A stretch of DNA of 33,528 nucleotides from Phytophthora quininea. Its lineage: Eukaryota > Oomycota > Peronosporomycetes > Peronosporales > Peronosporaceae. Location of the stretch: NCBI GenBank assembly GCA_011947345.1, contig JAAVTG010000236.1, positions 1 to 33,528 of the forward strand, given 5' to 3'. A program made the translations under genes and the position numbers. Shown here piece by piece: positions 10,506 to 21,420 of this stretch. The notes under the pieces were generated by a model. That model was not told the origin of the DNA. It did no database searches and saw only the letters and a program-made list of their open reading frames with translations. Each line of letters starts with the position of its first letter. The first letter of the stretch is position 1.

Positions 10506-11395
10506 TTATACTTCTTTGGTCGGCTGCGTTGATGCCATACACGCAGGCCGGGGCGGCGAGGAAGTTTTGGCCCAGTAACTCCGCTCTGTCATCTTCATCT
10601 TCATGACGGTGGCGACGTCCAATTTATTCAATTTCAAGACTTGGTGTGCCTTTTCGGAGTGCCACTTAATCATATTCTCAGCTTCCGGTCCAAAGAAAAC
10701 GAGTGCGTCTTCTATGGTATAATTCACGCCATTGCTTATCAGATCTGTGCTGGAGTTGGTTGAAGAATTGTCGGTGCTTACCTTATCATCCCCTTCAAGA
10801 CCTGTAATACCATTGTCTTTGCTTGTCGTGCTTTCGGCATGCTTTTGATCGCCATGAGCACTTGACTTTCCACGTGAATCGTCATCATCAGTATTTTCTG
10901 ACCTACTGTCAGTTGATATGATGCGCCTCCTTCATCATCGGTGTTATCATTTCCATTATCTGGGTGGTCATCTTCGTTTCCTCCGTCAAAATTTGACTTG
11001 CCTTCACTCGAGGGTTCACTGCTACTGTCAACGTCTGCATCTTTTATGGAGACTTCCGTGTTGTCGTTAGTGTCAGTTTGACCAGCATCACTATCAGCGC
11101 CATGCAGAGGTTCAGACTCTATTTCGTGTACAACTTCTCCGCTTTCTGGGTGTTCTTTGCAATCAGGTATATCGCTCCCGCTTGATGTCTCTTGGTCGAT
11201 ATTATCAATATTACCATCGGACTCCTCAGACCCGCGTTACACCGATTTCATCGACACATCGCTGATTGGTGCGCTGTTACTCTCGTCATTAGCAACAACA
11301 CTCTCAGAGTCACCTTCAACATAACTGACAGAATCATCACTACCACACTCCCCTGCAATTTCATCGCCACGAATTTTATCACTAGCTAAAAGCCA
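10506..11395 (-). pseudogene. Acidic Ser/Asp/Glu-rich coding remnant, unassigned
   Basis: Read on the minus strand from about 11395, a frame rich in Asp, Glu, Ser, Gly and Asn runs for more than 250 codons with one in-frame stop near 11240 and one frame change near 10915. It ends with a less acidic segment (NYTIEDALVFFGPEAENMIK, about 10727-10668). I do not recognise the family. It lies upstream of and in the same sense as the copia RNaseH, so it could be the acidic integrase-RT linker of that element. The RT domain that should lie between is missing, so it could equally be a broken host gene. Confidence 0.4.
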
Positions 11396-12278
11396 ATCGT
11401 CTACTCAGTCAGCAAAACCAGCTTCTAGTCGGTCCCGATACAACAGGTTTCGTTAACTCTCATATCGCCAGCGAACTGCACGACGTGCTCGGTAGGGAAG
11501 TCCCAATTTTTCTTCACGATGTCCAGTACAATACAATTCGGCAATTGCCCTTGACAAGCAGCATTGATTTAAGTTTCGGAGCTGCTTGAATCTGATGAGC
11601 AGAACAAACAAATGTCTCATTAAGACCAACGTATCCCAGATGCCCCCAACAACTGCGATTCGTGCTTGCGGTCATTTTGTGTGATGTGAGGTTGCGAGCC
11701 GCGTGTAGGAAAATAACCAAACCGGGTTGAGCAAGGAATTTTGCACGCACACGTGTGTCAGAGCTTCTGATCTTCGAATTGAACTGAAGTCACCATGTGA
11801 GGTAAACGAATGCCTATTTAGTGATGACACTTCTCTGTGTGCATACCCTTCGCTTCCCAGCTATCTGAGTTTGATGATATTGAAGACTCGCAGGCTGTGT
11901 CGTCGAACTAGTGTTCCGGGGCGGGCCAGGGATGGTCGTGGCGGTCCGCTCGCGCTTCTGGCTAGGCCGCACAAGGATTGGCGTGCCGCGGCGCCCTGAG
12001 CCAAATAAAATTTGTTAAGGGTCTTCTGCTTGGTTTGTAGCTGGCGAGACCGTTCCGGAACGGTAGCTCTGTGTCGATACGAAGAGTAGAAAGTAGTCGA
12101 TTAAGCTGTTAACGAAGTCCTTAACGGCGACCGCTGTTTCTCCGGCCTGTAGTCGTTCGCTTGCTCACTAGAGAGCAAATGTAAGAGTGATTAGCAAAAC
12201 CAAACACCTTTCGACGCCTTCCAGCGCGCTCCTGGTCATTCATCCGTCCTTCCACCCATCCTCAGCACGCCAGCCTCC
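11396..12278. other. Repeat-like intergenic segment, no clear gene
   Basis: Short frames only. A minus-strand frame at 11514-11750 faintly resembles a decayed element in line with the copia remnant, but no motif is secure. A GC-rich patch at about 11915-12000 stands out from AT-rich flanks. The 16-bp palindrome at 12049-12064 is listed separately. Confidence 0.35.
12049..12064. repeat. 16-bp perfect palindrome
   Basis: ACCGTTCCGGAACGGT is its own reverse complement. It lies between the GC-rich patch and the orphan ORF at 12279-12791. It could be a dimeric protein binding site or a piece of a mobile-element terminal repeat; nothing nearby decides this. Confidence 0.5.
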
Positions 12279-12791
12279 CTAGGCGCGCTCGTATTCGCTC
12301 CGTACTCGGTCCCTGGCGCCCGCCAACCTTGGCTGCGCGTCCACCAGGCCTTCCTCCAGCGCATGCAGCCCTTGGTCACGACGCCCCATCCGTCTCTGAG
12401 TCGGCATCCAGGTCCGGCTCCCTCCTACCCCCATCCCGACGACTTTAGGCTGCTGTCCTTGGTCGCCGTCAGCAAGCGCTTCCTGAGCTGCCATCTTCTC
12501 CCTCTTTTGTCGTTCTACTTTGTGGTAAGTTCGCCGGGCATTGCTTTCCCAGCTGGCATCAGTTTCAGCCAATCCCAGGCCAGCAGTCGTCCGCCTTGAA
12601 GCCAAGGTGCTGTCGATCGCAACCGTTCTTCGAACGGGTCGGAGGACAGGCTCGGCCATAGGCCAGACCGGCCCCGGGACACTAAAACCGGCGTATAGGC
12701 GTTGAACGCGGCTACGACGAAGGGGAATAAGATCGTGTACTAGCTGGCCTTCCTGACTTGAGCCTGAACCAGAGGAATTCATATAACGCAT
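12279..12791 (-). CDS. GC-rich orphan ORF, possible transposon-derived (gag-like) fragment
   Basis: An uninterrupted minus-strand frame of 170 codons from the ATG at 12791 (MRYMNSSGSGSSQEG) to TAG at 12279. It is rich in Arg, Ala, Gly and Glu, with a basic helical stretch (ARRTYHKVERQKREKMAAQE) followed by ALADGDQGQQPKVVGMGVGG. No cysteine knuckle, membrane span or signal peptide is visible. Its base composition is well above that of the DNA on either side, and it lies among transposon remnants, so a mobile-element origin is my best guess. I do not recognise a family, and it may not be expressed. Confidence 0.35.
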   Translation of the reverse strand: MRYMNSSGSGSSQEGQLVHDLIPLRRSRVQRLYAGFSVPGPVWPMAEPVLRPVRRTVAIDSTLASRRTTAGLGLAETDASWESNARRTYHKVERQKREKMAAQEALADGDQGQQPKVVGMGVGGSRTWMPTQRRMGRRDQGLHALEEGLVDAQPRLAGARDRVRSEYERA

Positions 12792-12797
12792 GAACAC

Positions 12798-13215
12798 GGC
12801 TAACTCGTCAAGCTCATCTCAACCTCTCCGGTGAATTCCGCTCCAACGGACACGTATATCATTTTAAGAGACAGTGGGGAACAGGAAAATCAAATGCCAA
12901 CCGACAAGGCCTAACCAGTCGCACCTCTACCGCTAGTAACATCACGCATGTCTAAGTTTTTATCGAGAGCGTGAACAATTCTTGTTCGAGACCCTGCTCA
13001 TGAGAATGAGGACGTTGACAGGGAGATCGTAGGGGTTTATCCAACACTTTTTCTGGATTACTTACAGCAACGGACAGAATGCAAATGCCGTCACGTAACT
13101 GCCACCTGTCACTGCTACGGACAAAGATACCACACGGGGTCAATGGATCGCTGTTCAGCTCTGTCGGGTGCCTTCCAAACCGTGTGGCTGTCCACGGACC
13201 CAATCTTGTGTTGAT
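12798..13215. other. Intergenic DNA, nothing recognised
   Basis: No frame with coding character until the transposase remnant starts near 13218. The overlapping short frames on both strands lack motifs. Confidence 0.35.
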
Positions 13216-13217
13216 CA

Positions 13218-13766
13218 CATGTTATCCGTAGCTGCAAGAGCAGTTCTACAGCCAGCCGAGAAGTTGTCGACAAAGAGTGCTTCAAAAATACGAAGGATCC
13301 CGACTTGCGTCGCTTACACAAAAGCACAAGCGTCAAGCACTTCGAATCGCTTTCAAAACTTATGGTGGAAAAATGGACATCAGCTGGAGAAGATAAATAT
13401 GCGATATGGTTCAAGGCTACGTATTTGTCAAAATCACTCAATTCGTGGTATGTTGGCGCTTCACGCATCCCCGGCATCTTGGCGCAGCAACAGGGTATCG
13501 AGGCGTACAACGGCGTAATAAAGCACCACATGGGTGTTTACCAGAGAGCGACTCGCATCTGACTCCTCAAAGGTTTTGCAGATTTGTTCAAGCAAAACCC
13601 AGACGTTCTTCTTTTCGCAAAAACAATGTTTCAAGCAAGTCGTCTCCAAGAGAATTGTCAACAGGATACAGCGAGGCAGAAACGTTTCGAAAATATCGAG
13701 CGCGCCATCAAGATGTGGGAGTCAATCGACTTTAGAATGGTTACCAAAGCTTTTGACAAAATATGA
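13218..13766 (+). pseudogene. MULE-like transposase C-terminal remnant
   Basis: The plus-strand frame from about 13218 reads through FESLSKLMVEKW, YAIWFKATYL, SWYVGASRIPGILAQQQGIE and AYNGVIKHHMG, stopping at 13560. The wording 'W(Y/F).g.s..pgi..T/QN.iE..N..iK' is the pattern of the region after the catalytic core in Mutator-like transposases, where a TNN motif is usual; QQQ here would be a decayed or variant form. A continuation in another frame (13584-13766, with FENIERAIKMWESIDFRMVT) looks like the tail. There is no N-terminal DNA-binding or DDE part, so it is a truncated, inactive copy. The family call is by pattern only. Confidence 0.45.
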
Positions 13767-15700
13767 CTGCCTCCTTATTTGCTTTAAATCGTACAGTAAT
13801 TTAGGATTCACAAAGCACTTAAGCTAATTTTAAACCAATAGGATTCTATCGCGTTTTCTTTTTCAATCAAGACTGGCAGTTGCATTCCGTCCGTTACTGT
13901 AGGCCAGACTTCCCGTTGAGCGAAGCGAGGCGGTCGCGCACATAGCTTGGCTGAGCAATGTCCAAAAAGCTCAGCGGGGCTCCTCTTGGCTTCAGATGTT
14001 ATATTTTCAACGTGTATCTTAAACAATAAAATGCGCGTCTGTCGCCATGTCAGTCACAAAATACGAACTTCTTATTGGCTATAATATAACCTTGCCTAAA
14101 TATGTATAAAGTGTAAATAGTTGACCAGATATCACAGCTACTGAGACAGTGTTCTGATGTGAAACTTTCTAAAACGTATATAAATATCTAGAATTCTGAA
14201 CATGCATATTACACTTCCATTACACAACATTATTGGTTCTCACTTGCTTGGCGAGCGTTATCATCTCCAGCGCCAACCATTTGCAGCAAATCACCGCCTT
14301 CATGCTCTTGTTGTCCTCCCTGAACAGTCTTTTTAGTTGGGTACAAAAAACAACAAAATATCTGACAAACAACAGACTGGCTGGAAAATTATTTTTATCA
14401 GTACACATCGAGAACGTGCTCGCCGAGAAAAACAAGATGCGAAAGCTAAAAACCTTGACTTTATTTTTTGAGAATTCCGTCGGTAGTGACTTAAAGTTAC
14501 TAAATCCCCTTGCACCCCCTCACATATCTATGATAGAGCTGCAATTCTCTCAGCAAATATTATGTGTAAGTGATTTTTTGCATTATTATTTACTCTTCTC
14601 GACTAGGTCTCAATAGCATACGCAAATCAAAATTATAGCAGATATCAGTCATATTTACCGATCAGAAGGCTCTGTATTAAATATTCTCGTTAAGGTTTAC
14701 ACAGAGGGGGCACTAATTTCATCGCATCCTCCTAACCAACGATAGCGTATAAATAGCAATTTAGTGATATTGATTGTGATTGTATGTATAAAAACAATCG
14801 CTAACAGATAAGCTGCCGGATAGTACCAGATCATTACGCATTGGGGTTTTAACGTTTAAGACCATCGATTGCTTACACTAACAATCTTTGACATTGACGA
14901 ACTAGCATTGTCTTGCCACTCCTCCATAAACAGCCGAAAAGAGTTAGCAAAACGCGCGAAAGAACGTACATATGAATATGCTAAACTGTCAAGGAGCGCT
15001 GAAAGATGATAATTCTACCAAACGATTGGTTAAATATCGAAGATTCACGGTGACCAGAATAGGACTAGATAATTATCCCCACTAAGCCGGGCCATAGGAC
15101 AAATTAAAGGACCAAATATATAGGGGTTGTTTAGATGACAACGTTAATGCATGCCATCTAAGAAGGATATGGCACCACATCAGTCATGCGGAATATGTAC
15201 TGACTTCCGGCACAACCAACCCGAGGTTGCAGGCCCAGACTTCGTGTCGAGCTGGGCGGTCATTGATATTCGACCAGCGTCCGACACTACTGGGTTGCGT
15301 TCAACGTTTTGCCCAAGCGTGCGTTGTGCCTGGCGCAAGAACCACTTCAGCTGTGGAGTTGTTTATACAGCAGCGGAGGATACTGCGCTCGCATTCCAGC
15401 GACCGGTAGTTTTTCAGCTACAGAGTCAATTCACTTTCCTTTTGCCTCATGAGTAAGAGCACAGCCTTCCTAATCCTCGACGATTACTTTGCTCCTACTT
15501 CACCGCGCCGTGCCCTATATCCACATACTGGGGTGGACCAGGATAAATGTACCAGGCAACCGAGTTCGACCAAAGACCTCGAGCCATGATTTCAACCAGC
15601 TTGCTTACAACTCTACCAAAGCCAAAATGCACATTGCGCGGATGCATGTGTGGTGCGTCGAAGTTATATTGTTGGTTATAGCCTAGTTTATTTCCGGTAC
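13767..15700. other. AT-rich gene-free stretch
   Basis: About 1.9 kb of AT-rich sequence with only short frames (14233-14616 and 15151-15456 on the plus strand are the longest; neither shows motifs or a signal peptide). No tRNA, rRNA or clear terminal repeat was found by eye. It is probably old transposon debris, ending in the upstream region of the focadhesin gene. Confidence 0.4.
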
Positions 15701-15800
15701 TGTGTTATTACGGATGTAAGCATAACTATTATCAAATACAACTGATATGACTCCACAGATTGGTAATATTTTGGAAAGGAGCGTAAAATGTCTAAAATTT

Positions 15801-15814
15801 AGCATCATTTTAAA
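15801..15814 (+). promoter_or_regulatory. FOCAD: Possible initiator close to the focadhesin start codon
   Basis: AGCATCATTTTAAA just before the ATG at 15816 partly fits the oomycete initiator (TCATTYY core). If real, the 5' leader would be only about ten bases. AT-rich sequence makes a chance match likely. Confidence 0.25.
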
Positions 15815-15815
15815 A

Positions 15816-18800
15816 ATGAGCACCTCAACGGCGGCGCTCTTGCGAGCGCTGCGGCAGGCCTCGACGCCACCCGAGACCTCCCGCGCTATGGATGCAGTCG
15901 CTGACCGTCTCATCTCAACGTCGTCTCTCTCCGAGACGCAGCAGCTCGCTCTCGGTGCGTCCAGCAGCCTCTTCCCCTCCAGCTTTCTCTAACCTTCAGT
16001 ATCTTTGTCCTTTTGCCTCTTTATCGCAGCCCTACAAGCCGCAGAGACTGTAGATGTACTAAAAAGACTACAACAGGCTGCTGCTATTTGCCAGGAACCT
16101 GCCGCCAAGGCGCAATACCTGGGTTTCACGTTGCTCCAATTCACTCTCCAGCTAGCCAAGACGTCGTCCTGTGAATGGGACAACGCCGTGCGGAAGCAGC
16201 TGCTGGAGGTCTACGACGCCAACCATGGCGCACTGAGTGGCTTTATTGCAGCATTACTAGGTCGCAATGGGTCTTTGATGAACTTTAAAGTCGATGACGA
16301 GGAAGCAGAGAAGACGCTGCTGCTGGTGACTCCAGTACTCAAATCAGTGCTGATTAGCAGTGAAGAGGACGGACTGAAGGCAACAGTGCTGGATGCTCTG
16401 AGTCGCATCGCCTGGCACTTTGATGGAGAAGGTTCCAACGTGAGGACGCGTGTGGCAAGGCTGTTAGTGGAGGCGTTAGAGTTGATGCCACGCTTGCAGA
16501 CGCAGCAGTCGACGTATGCGGTGCACGTAGCTCTAGTTGTGGACTTACTGACTTCGATGGATGGCAGTAAGGCGATTGTGGACTTGGCGGCGAGGACTGC
16601 TCGCTTTGTGCTGGAAACGACGCAGTTTTTATTGCAGAAGGACGTGGGTGTCATTGCGTTGCTACAATCGATGACCCAACTGGCTGAAGTGCTGCCAGAA
16701 GCGCTGTGGGATTCGACGCTCTTGACGTGCTGCGCGTATTTCCTCGCAGACAAGTGCACGACGCCGTTGGAGCAGCAATTGATGCTACAAATGTTGACGC
16801 ATACGCTGCGATTCGGCCAACATGATCTGGACGGCAAATCTGTCGCTCGTCATGTTTTCGTGGAGATCCTCGTGCTACCCCTGGCGTGTTTAATATCAGT
16901 TCATGGCGATGTAGTCTCAGATCTATTGAAGATACTTGTGGATATTAAATCCATACGCAAATTCGGTCCTCAACTGCCATCTCAAGATGTGGTGGCGCCA
17001 ACAGAAACGGCAATTCATGCTCAGTCCATCGTTCGACTAGTTGGTCACCAAGAATGCTGCCAAGGGTGGTTGAATTCGCTGTTTCAGGACGAGGCTTCCG
17101 ATCCCGTTACCCAGAAGGAAGGAGGCTCAAATGATCGATGGCTGGCTATTATTTTGGTGGCTCTGCTGGCCGACGACCGGCCATCTTTTCGTAATAGCGC
17201 TGCTACATGTCTAGAGCGCCAAGTCACCAACGTCTCGAAATTCTGGGGCGCTGAAACCGTGAAAACATTAGTGGCCAGTAAGGTGTTCCTTATTTCTCAG
17301 CGTACCAAAACGACACCAACGCAACAGTTCGCGGAGTGGATGACATCGTGTTTATATTCGTTGTCAGCACTTGCGGCAACCACAACGGAGACGATGCGGA
17401 TCGTTCTGCGTCTTATTGATAGTATGAACAACACGCCCAAGATGCGCTCAATGGCTTTGAATTTGATGTACGAAGTGTGGCGAAGCGAGTCGCGCGTATT
17501 TCCTCGGCTCGAAACGATGCTGCTGGAGCCCACGGATGCTGACCAAGATATTGAACGGCACTTGGTGAAAATGGCTACAATTAAGTCATTGTGCGAGAAA
17601 GACGCCGAGTTAGGCGTTCAGTTTATTTCAACCATCCAAGTATTCCTCGAAGACGGGCTGGAGACAGTTGTTGCTATGGCAATGGATGCCATTGCTGCGT
17701 TGTGTGCCGGAGACTGCTTGGACTTCTACGTTGCGTTCAAGATCATCGCCCAGAAGATGCGCAAGAATAAGATTGCCTCCGCGGATGAACCACTCTTTCA
17801 GGAACGTCTGTGTTTCTTTTACAGGCTAGGCGGCGCTGAAGCCGCGGCAAACGAAAAGCACGCGTTGAAGTTGCTGGATCAAACCTGGGAACTTGCTGAT
17901 AGCGAGATCGCCAGTGTTCGAGCAGCTGCATACGTGGCGATGAACAACTTCCCACTCGATATGTTGGGTTTGTCTGTGCCAGAAGACAACGCGGAATTGG
18001 ACAGTGATGATGAAGATAAAGTGACAGAAGAGGAAGTTGAGGAGCAGCTCGATGATCTGATGCGGCGTCTACAAAACGAGCAAGACGCTGTCGTTCGAGC
18101 CGAGATTCAGACTCTGGTGGCACGGGTGCTTGGACATGAAGGCAAAAGATCACTGCGGGTGTTGGGCGTGGACAACGAATGGCGTCGGCGGTTTCTAGCC
18201 CAGTTGATATGAAGCAGAGCATGCAATCTGTTGTATCTGCCGCAGCTACAAAGGAGATGAAGGCGCTTCTACCATCGAGATCAGAAGTGCAAGCGCTGTA
18301 CGAAAGGTCCTCCTTCTCCGATTGGAGTGGCTTCTTGTTGGCTTACCGACCAAAGGCCGTGATTGACATGCAAAATGTCAAGCGGAAAGACAAACTGGTT
18401 CGTCTGGCCACTCAAAATCTAGACGAGATAGTGGACACGATCCAAACTGTGCTCCAACACATGGAGCTTCCGTGGACATCTGAGGTATCGACTAACACTG
18501 ATGAGAATTGTGATATGTTTCTGCGCATACAATTGTTGATGGAAGGCTGGAACGGCTTTATGACTACTTACGTAGCGTCCTTGGAGGAATTAGCGGATCT
18601 AAAGACGCCCGTTGGAGTTGACGACGCTGACGTTGCATTCCGCGTATTTTCTGAAGGTGTGGCAGACTTGACACGCTCACTGCTGAACGATACTCGGAAC
18701 AATCTTGGTGGAGCACTTGCAGCTGGTGCATTAGCTGGGCGTTTGTCCGCTTCCCGCCATTGGTGTAACCCACAGCTGCAAGACAGCCATGCAGGTACCG

Positions 18801-21312
18801 TTGGGGAACTATCTCGCCGTTTAGCTCTGTCCATGGAACAGGCCCGCGTCTTCTCTGGCGGTGATCGTGATTCCAGGTTATCATGTATTACTGCCGCCGT
18901 CGCACTTCAGCTGTCTTTAGGCCAACGGAGAATTGATGCAAGCGAAAGATCCAGCGACTTCGTTTCCCTGTTGCAGAATGTCCAGCGAATGCTGACAGAG
19001 CTGGCACAAAACGTTTCAGACGATCTGCTATGTGCTTGTGGACTGCTGGGTTTGAGTCACGTTGCTAACGTTTACATGTTTACTGAAGAGCTGGAGACCT
19101 TCGAAGTGGCTGAATGGAGGCAGCAGCAAGTGAAGCCTCTGGCTGAGACCATGCTTTCTGCATTCCTACGAGGTGATATTGAGCGACCCCATAGCTCTGG
19201 ATCATCTGTTGGAGACGCGATATTCGCTCACTTTGAATCGACCGAGGCAGTCGAAAAGATTACTACCGGATACGATCGCTCAGAATCGGTAAGTGCTTTG
19301 CGCTGGGCATCACTGGTCGGGTTATCGCGCTTGGTAATGGGTTTACCGTCAATTCGCTGTCTGAATTGGCTGAAAAATATGCGCTCGTTTTTTTCGTCTT
19401 TGTGGGAAACGAACGAAGCGCTCATCGTTGCTGTCGTGCTGGGACCTCTGCTACTGCAGTGTGTCAAGTCCAATTTACTGCCCTCGTCCGTTCTCGAAGA
19501 TTTTGTAAGCACGTGCACTGAGCGCTCGTCAGTGTCTAGCGTAGACAGTAACTTCTGTATCGTGGCGGCGACGCATGTACTATGTCACTTGGAATCGCTT
19601 GGAGGCTTCCCCGCCATTATCCAGAATCACACCAAGATTCTTGTGGAGTGCCTCACCGCTAAGAGTCGTGTTGGACAGGGGCTAGTTCTTGCTGGAGTCG
19701 CAAATATGTTCGGATTGAGTTTCGGTGTTACAGGATCGTTCATTTCTGGTACTGCATTGATAAAGGGGATGGGAGGGAAGTTGCATTTGATACGGAAATC
19801 ATTGCAGCACTCGTGAAAGTATTGCGAAGGGAAACGGCAGAAGACAAGGCTCATCGAGGCGTTTCGACTGCTGTGCTTGGCGCCATTGCAAACTCTGCAG
19901 ACGGGCTTTACGTTACCCAGAAGAAAAGTCGTTTGACGTCGAAGTTCGGACCCTTCCTCCGACGAGTTTGCTCGCAAAAACGTTCGAGTGGCTCCGTCAA
20001 GCTGATGGTAGTGAGTCGATACGTACGGCATCGTCGCTATTAGCATGCCTAACGAGAGCAAGCTCGGTCTTGCCCTTACTGGACTACTCATCGCTCACTC
20101 TTCGAGTTTTGGTCCGACTCTGCTCGGATGATGTCACTTGTGCTTGTATTCGATTCGCTGTGACACAAGGAACGTGTGATGAGCTTTACGGTGGTAAATT
20201 GTTTTCTCCCGAGTGGTTTGGAGGTGTCAGTATCACCATTCAAACCGAGTTGATCAACGGGCTTGCACAGGCAGCAACTCGATTGCCAACGAACACGCTG
20301 CAAACACTTTTGATCACGGTGTTTAGTGTTCTAACGGATGTTTGGCGACGCGATGTGTCGAGCAGTACGAGCGCGCTGCTTTTTGATAGCTGGACCAACA
20401 TGTTGAGAGACATTCTTCACCACAAAGAAGGTCGACCCATCCCTGAAAGCTCGACGAAAATGGCCAACCAACTTGTTATTGACATGTTCGTTGCAGAACT
20501 CCCGTTCGACTTGAGTGCCTCCGTTTTTGTGCGAACGTTTGCCACTCGTGTGCTGTCGAAGGTGGACTATGGTGAGCCTAGCGTACCGGTAGCGGACACC
20601 TTCCTGGTTCCAACAATAACATCGAAGTCGATGTGGAGTTGGTGGAGAAAGACTGTTTTTGTAGTCGAGCTGGTGCGTCTGAACGTGCTGGTCATCACGA
20701 AGCGAGAGGCGTCTTTGCTTTTCCAGTGGGTTTTGCGCCACGACTTCGTCGAGTGGACTGACGAAAAGACGTTAATACCTACTTGTATCCGCTTGTTGCT
20801 CAGGTCGGAGCAGTGATTGCGACACATACCCGGGCGGGGAAATTACTTCTGCGCTACTAGATGTTGTTGATGTCTTCAGCCGATCGTTGAGCTCGTCAAC
20901 TGATCAGAGCCCTTCAGACGCTTTCAAACGCCGCGCCTTGTTCAATTTGTTGACTTGTGTTCTGACGTGGAAACTAAAGTTGAACCACGAACAGTACTTG
21001 TCGACTACCGAGAGGCCGGAGAGCTCAGATATGGATATCACGCACGACTTATTTCCTTTCGGGCTGGTTGCTATTCTGCAGCGCGCCAGAACTGTGTCGC
21101 CGGTTGGGGAGAGTTTGTGGGCCTTACTGCAGCAACTGTGGAGCGAAAGCACGAGAACGAGCGAGACAGGGGATTTGGCGACATTTGTCAGTGCTCTACA
21201 ATTCTGCAGCCGGCAGATGTACGCAGAGGCTGATGTCTGGCCAATGCCGAGCATGATGCAAAGCGCGATTAGAGAATTTTGGAGTGTTGGGTCCACTCAA
21301 TCAGCTCCTTAA
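15816..21312 (+). CDS. FOCAD: Focadhesin / RST1-family protein, frameshifted
   Basis: A giant helical-repeat protein of about 1,807 residues after removing one intron, nearly the length of human focadhesin (about 1,800). Animal FOCAD stabilises the SKI complex, and plant RST1 links the Ski complex to the cytoplasmic RNA exosome, so a cytoplasmic RNA-decay role is likely. The family match is clearest around MRSMALNLMYEVWRSESRVF, HLVKMATIKSLCEKDAELG and IAALCAGDCLDFY (about 17440-17740), followed by an acidic linker (SDDEDKVTEEEVEEQLDD) where FOCAD also has one. The C-terminal part (18200-21312) has the mixed helical repeats of the FOCAD C-terminal domain. The start ATG at 15816 opens MSTSTAALLRALRQ. 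Frame breaks fall near 18175, 19790, 19920 (C run), 20805 and 20838 (G run). Stop TAA at 21310. Confidence 0.85.
15955..16029 (+). other. FOCAD: Intron of the focadhesin gene (75 nt)
   Basis: GTGCGT at 15955, a pyrimidine-rich tract and TTATCGCAG ending at 16029, with CTAAC (15990-15994) as a good branch site. The unspliced frame hits a stop at 15990-15992. Splicing joins QQLAL to ALQAAETVDVLKRLQQ. Confidence 0.9.
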
Positions 21313-21420
21313 CACTGTTAATTTAACAGTGTGCTTGGGAAAAACAACAACGGCTGAACAAGATCAAAGGCCAACAATTTCTAGGTGCTTCCTGTTCATT
21401 TTACCTGATTTATTCATCGT
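21313..21420. other. Convergent intergenic gap
   Basis: 108 bp between the stops of focadhesin and ABCA copy 1, AT-rich, with room only for overlapping 3' UTRs. Confidence 0.5.

Noticed and set aside
15129..15157. Short inverted repeat (TTAGATG / CATCTAA)
   Set aside because: Seven-base arms in AT-rich DNA are expected by chance; no neighbouring feature gives it meaning.
15151..15456. Possible small secreted effector-like ORF
   Set aside because: No hydrophobic signal peptide and no RXLR, EER or LFLAK motif; looks like a chance frame.
8400..15800. Search by eye for tRNA, rRNA, CRISPR arrays or tandem satellites
   Set aside because: No T-loop-like box with a matching acceptor stem, no regular spaced repeats and no long tandem array seen.
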